Source: Gammaproteobacteria bacterium
GTDB lineage: Bacteria > Pseudomonadota > Gammaproteobacteria > Steroidobacterales > GCA-2729495
DNA length: 64,000 bases
NCBI GenBank assembly: GCA_030426355.1
Contig: JAUHYQ010000002.1
Span: 372,001 to 436,000, forward strand
Direction of reading: 5' to 3'
Program-made: the position numbers and the translations under genes
The notes under the pieces: model-generated
Seen by the model: the letters and a program-made list of their open reading frames with translations, nothing else
What the model was told of the DNA's origin: nothing
Database searches by the model: none
Shown here: positions 61,484-64,000 of the stretch, piece after piece
Numbering within the stretch: the first letter of the stretch is position 1
How the letters are laid out: each line of letters opens with the position of its first letter

Positions 61484-63883
61484 CTATCCGGCCTCAATTG
61501 CGTTAGCGATGGCGCGACTCATGTCATCCATCGAATCGAACCGTTTCATTTTGTCGATTGCCATGGCCCGGTGAACGACTTCGGCCAGTTGTTTGCTGAC
61601 TGCGGGATTGGCTTCGTCTACGCGGGCGCATTTGCCCTGCACGTGCTGATACATCACGGCCATGTGGTCGCCTTTGGTGTAGGGCGGCGTGCCGGTCAGC
61701 ATTTCGTAGAAAATCACGCCAAGGCTGTAGATGTCGGCACGATGATCAACCTTTTTGCCCAGAATTTGCTCCGGGGCCATGTATTTGGGCGAGCCGATAA
61801 CATAGCCGGTCTTGGTCAGGTTGGTATCGCCGCCACCGGCTGCTGCCGCCACGCCGAAGTCCACGATCTTTAGCAGGCCTTCGTCATTGATCAGGAGGTT
61901 GGCGGGTTTGAGATCGCGGTGAATGATGCCCACCTGGTGTGCAACCGACATTCCGGTCGCAATATCGCGAGCCCAGCCGGCGGCTTTTTCCGCGGGCAAC
62001 GGCTTGTGCCCGGCCACTTCCGCGCCCAGCGTATGCGACGGGAAGAATTCCATCGAAATTGCGTAGCTGCCTGACAAATTCAGGAAGTCATAAATTCGGA
62101 TCACATTTTTATGCGTGATCTTGCGGGAGAAACGCAGCTCATGCACAAAGCGCTGTAGCATTTCCTCGTCGCCGGCGACATTCGGGTTGAGGAACTTCAG
62201 GATCAGCCGTTCGTCTACGACGGTATCTTCAACGAGCAGCACCGTGCCAAACGCACCCTTGCCGATCTTCTCCACATACTTGTAGCGGTTTTCGATGACG
62301 TCGCCCGGAACCAGCGTGCTGATGTCAAGTTGCTGAGCCGCCGGAGCCGGTGCCATGCTGGCCGCGATTTTCTTCATCTCAGAATCATCGATCAGCATCG
62401 TGTGAGCTGGCTCTGCCATGGCCTGCGCTTTTTTGTCGCCGATAATCTGCGAGTCGGAGTAGCGGGCTGCGATTTTCTCAATGGCGTCACGTGCTGCATT
62501 GGCCACCGCCGAGTTGCTAACGGTCTGCAGGGGCTCGATGGTGGCTTTTACCGTCTCGGCGTTGGCATTATTTGTCAGCGAGGCCAGAGCCTGCAAAGTG
62601 GCCACTATGATGTCGGGCTCCGGTCGTTGCAGCATGCTCATTATTTCGCTGATCATGCTCGCATCGCCGAGCTTTGCGAGTGCGCGTAATACGCTGGGCA
62701 CCGCTTTAGGGTTCCCGCCAAGCATTTCCTTGAGGCGGGGCAGGGCTTCCTTGCTACCGATTTCAGCCAGTGCATCGACCGCGCGTTCGCTGACCCACCA
62801 GTCGTTGTCGCGTGTGGCTGTTATTAGCTGTTTGACCGCGCGTTCGTCCTTGGTCTGATTCAGGATTTCAATAGCCGAGCGACGGATGTTTTCGTCTTTG
62901 TCGCTGATCAGTTCCATGACGGCGTTCAGTACTTTCTCGCCGCCGATGGTCGCAAGCGCATCGCAGGCTCGTGACCGGACCCACCAGTCGCCATCGCCGA
63001 TAGCGGTAAGCAGATACTTAATGCTTGAAGGCTCCGCCAGTTCATTCAGTACTTCAACGGCAGCACGCCGTGTGAACTCAGATTCGTCCTGCAGTACTTC
63101 AACCAAATACCTGAACGTGTCGGGGTGGCGCAGACGAACGACCAGGTCAACGGCCTTGCCCTGCACGTCCAGATCGGGGTCCATGAGCAAGCGGCAGATG
63201 CGGGCAATGTCATGACCGCTCTTGAACTGCGACAGTGCATCCAGCGCTGCGCCGCGCACCTGACGGTTCGGATCCTCCAGCAATGCCTGGATGGTGGTCA
63301 GCACTTCGGGTGTCTGAAAGCCTGAGAGTATGTCGAGTATGTGTACGCGTGCAGCGTTGTCTTTGCCCCCGGTGCGCGAAATCAGGTCCGGGATGAGGTC
63401 TTGCGTGGCGCGCTCACCAATCATTTTAAATACCGCCGCTTTTTCACGCGGCTGGAGTTGATAAGCGATTTGCAGCAGTTTGCGCACGTTGAGTTGATCG
63501 AGATGCGCACGCATGATGTCGAGTACCGAGTGCGTGGAAATGTTCTCCATTTGCAGCAGCTCAGGCAGCAAATTTATGTTGTAGTCTTTTGATGACGACA
63601 GCGCCCATGCGACACCGGCAACACAACGCTCGTTGGGGTGACAAAGGCCTTGTGCCACTGTCTTGAAATTTTGCTCGCTGACCTGCGCGGTCAGGGCATC
63701 AACGATGCCTACGGTCTGGTAACGATCAGCGCTGGCCAGGGCATCGATAAGAATGGGTATGGCCGCCTTGCCGCTGTTCTTGAGGCTGTTCAGTGCTTTT
63801 TGTGCTGTTGGTGTATTGGCATCCGGTTCCGCAAGCAGTTGCGAAACGCACCGTTCAGCTTTCATTGCCGTCAAGAATTTCAT
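61484..63883 (-). CDS. HEAT-repeat Ser/Thr protein kinase
   Basis: A 799-residue soluble protein. Residues about 30-490 are a run of HEAT/PBS-type repeats (for example VRGAALDALSQFKSGHDIAR, VRSRACDALATIGGEKVLNA, VSERAVDALAEIGSKEALPR). The C-terminal third is a eukaryotic-type kinase: GKGAFG loop (541-546), catalytic Lys in LILKFL, HRDLKPANLL (His655, Asp657), VDFGVA and MAPEQ, all intact. Start is the ATG of MKFLTAMKAE, chosen over an upstream frame without domain character. It heads the operon of two PilT-type ATPases, so it may phosphorylate a pilus-motor component; that link is inference. Confidence 0.9.
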   Translation of the reverse strand: MKFLTAMKAERCVSQLLAEPDANTPTAQKALNSLKNSGKAAIPILIDALASADRYQTVGIVDALTAQVSEQNFKTVAQGLCHPNERCVAGVAWALSSSKDYNINLLPELLQMENISTHSVLDIMRAHLDQLNVRKLLQIAYQLQPREKAAVFKMIGERATQDLIPDLISRTGGKDNAARVHILDILSGFQTPEVLTTIQALLEDPNRQVRGAALDALSQFKSGHDIARICRLLMDPDLDVQGKAVDLVVRLRHPDTFRYLVEVLQDESEFTRRAAVEVLNELAEPSSIKYLLTAIGDGDWWVRSRACDALATIGGEKVLNAVMELISDKDENIRRSAIEILNQTKDERAVKQLITATRDNDWWVSERAVDALAEIGSKEALPRLKEMLGGNPKAVPSVLRALAKLGDASMISEIMSMLQRPEPDIIVATLQALASLTNNANAETVKATIEPLQTVSNSAVANAARDAIEKIAARYSDSQIIGDKKAQAMAEPAHTMLIDDSEMKKIAASMAPAPAAQQLDISTLVPGDVIENRYKYVEKIGKGAFGTVLLVEDTVVDERLILKFLNPNVAGDEEMLQRFVHELRFSRKITHKNVIRIYDFLNLSGSYAISMEFFPSHTLGAEVAGHKPLPAEKAAGWARDIATGMSVAHQVGIIHRDLKPANLLINDEGLLKIVDFGVAAAAGGGDTNLTKTGYVIGSPKYMAPEQILGKKVDHRADIYSLGVIFYEMLTGTPPYTKGDHMAVMYQHVQGKCARVDEANPAVSKQLAEVVHRAMAIDKMKRFDSMDDMSRAIANAIEAG

Positions 63884-64000
63884 CTTGTATTCAGATTGTC
63901 CTGATTTCCATCGTGTGATGCCGCGCGTCCACCTGCGCTTGCACACCAAGCCCTGTTTTAAAGGGTATGCAATTACACGCTCACATAACGTGCGCCCGTT
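63884..64000. other. Upstream region of the kinase operon (right edge)
   Basis: The last 117 bases hold no supported gene. Leftward transcription of the kinase-pilT operon should start here or beyond the edge. No convincing promoter hexamers were recognised. Confidence 0.3.

Noticed and set aside
1-64000. tRNA, rRNA, CRISPR, prophage, insertion sequence or replication origin
   Set aside because: No cloverleaf-like gene, spaced direct-repeat array, transposase, integrase, phage gene or DnaA-box cluster was recognised. Short or unusual RNAs cannot be excluded by reading alone.

Overview
The window reads as a piece of chromosome from a free-living, respiring gammaproteobacterium, probably marine. 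Pointers are homodimeric AceE with single-lipoyl AceF and a lipoyl-fused Lpd, an Rnf complex, di-haem cytochrome c4, aa3-type oxidase, RNase T, a Grx4-type glutaredoxin, PilT/PilU-type ATPases and a short methionyl-tRNA synthetase. No rRNA, tRNA, CRISPR array, insertion sequence or prophage gene was seen. Genes are tightly packed, with many ATGA and TGATG stop/start overlaps.

Layout. (1) 1-5946: a lipid-modification locus with two CFA-family methyltransferases, a COG2907-type FAD oxidoreductase, DUF1365, an NTF2-like lipoprotein and DUF1295. (2) 5958-12757: a hypothetical gene carrying a hairpin repeat, a flavodoxin-fold reductase, UbiX, an FMN split-barrel protein, a nitronate-monooxygenase-like enzyme, an SDR, UbiD and TerC. 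A 25-bp tandem repeat precedes ubiD. (3) 12760-20477: a two-subunit aconitase-family hydratase, an isocitrate-lyase-superfamily lyase, then PEP mutase fused to a nucleotidyltransferase, phosphonopyruvate decarboxylase, 2-aminoethylphosphonate (AEP) transaminase, a second nucleotidyltransferase (PntC-like) and a small YLDPSTGS membrane protein. (4) 20487-25092: a membrane LytTR regulator, a divergent membrane protein and a TonB-dependent receptor ending at a strong terminator. (5) 25205-32300: a tightly spaced operon of a CDP-glycerol-glycerophosphotransferase-like enzyme, a membrane sulfatase-fold protein (PbgA/LtaS-like), a YidC paralogue and a GAF-PAS-PAS-GGDEF-EAL protein. (6) 32290-44784: nadC, a PuuD-like membrane protein, DUF1289, grxD, rnt, an M17 peptidase, aceEF-lpd, a luciferase-like monooxygenase, nth and rnfE. 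(7) 44932-53395: cytochrome c4, a FixL/FixJ-type pair, the aa3 oxidase operon, an SRPBCC-CBS protein and a DUF4426 lipoprotein. (8) 53392-63883: rnfG,D,C,B,A, metG, two PilT/PilU-type ATPases and a HEAT-repeat protein kinase.

The most notable system is blocks 3-5. The first operon should make AEP from PEP (PEP to phosphonopyruvate to phosphonoacetaldehyde to AEP) and activate it with CTP. The second carries a TagF-like transferase able in principle to use a CMP-activated phospho- or phosphono-group, plus a membrane phospho-transferase/hydrolase-fold protein, a dedicated insertase paralogue and a c-di-GMP enzyme. My inference is a phosphonate decoration of the cell envelope built with teichoic-acid-like machinery. 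Another notable point is that the rnf operon is split: rnfE-nth lies about 8.6 kb away from rnfABCDG, and the gap holds the oxidase genes and a FixL homologue that keeps the haem-His and Arg spacing of oxygen sensors.
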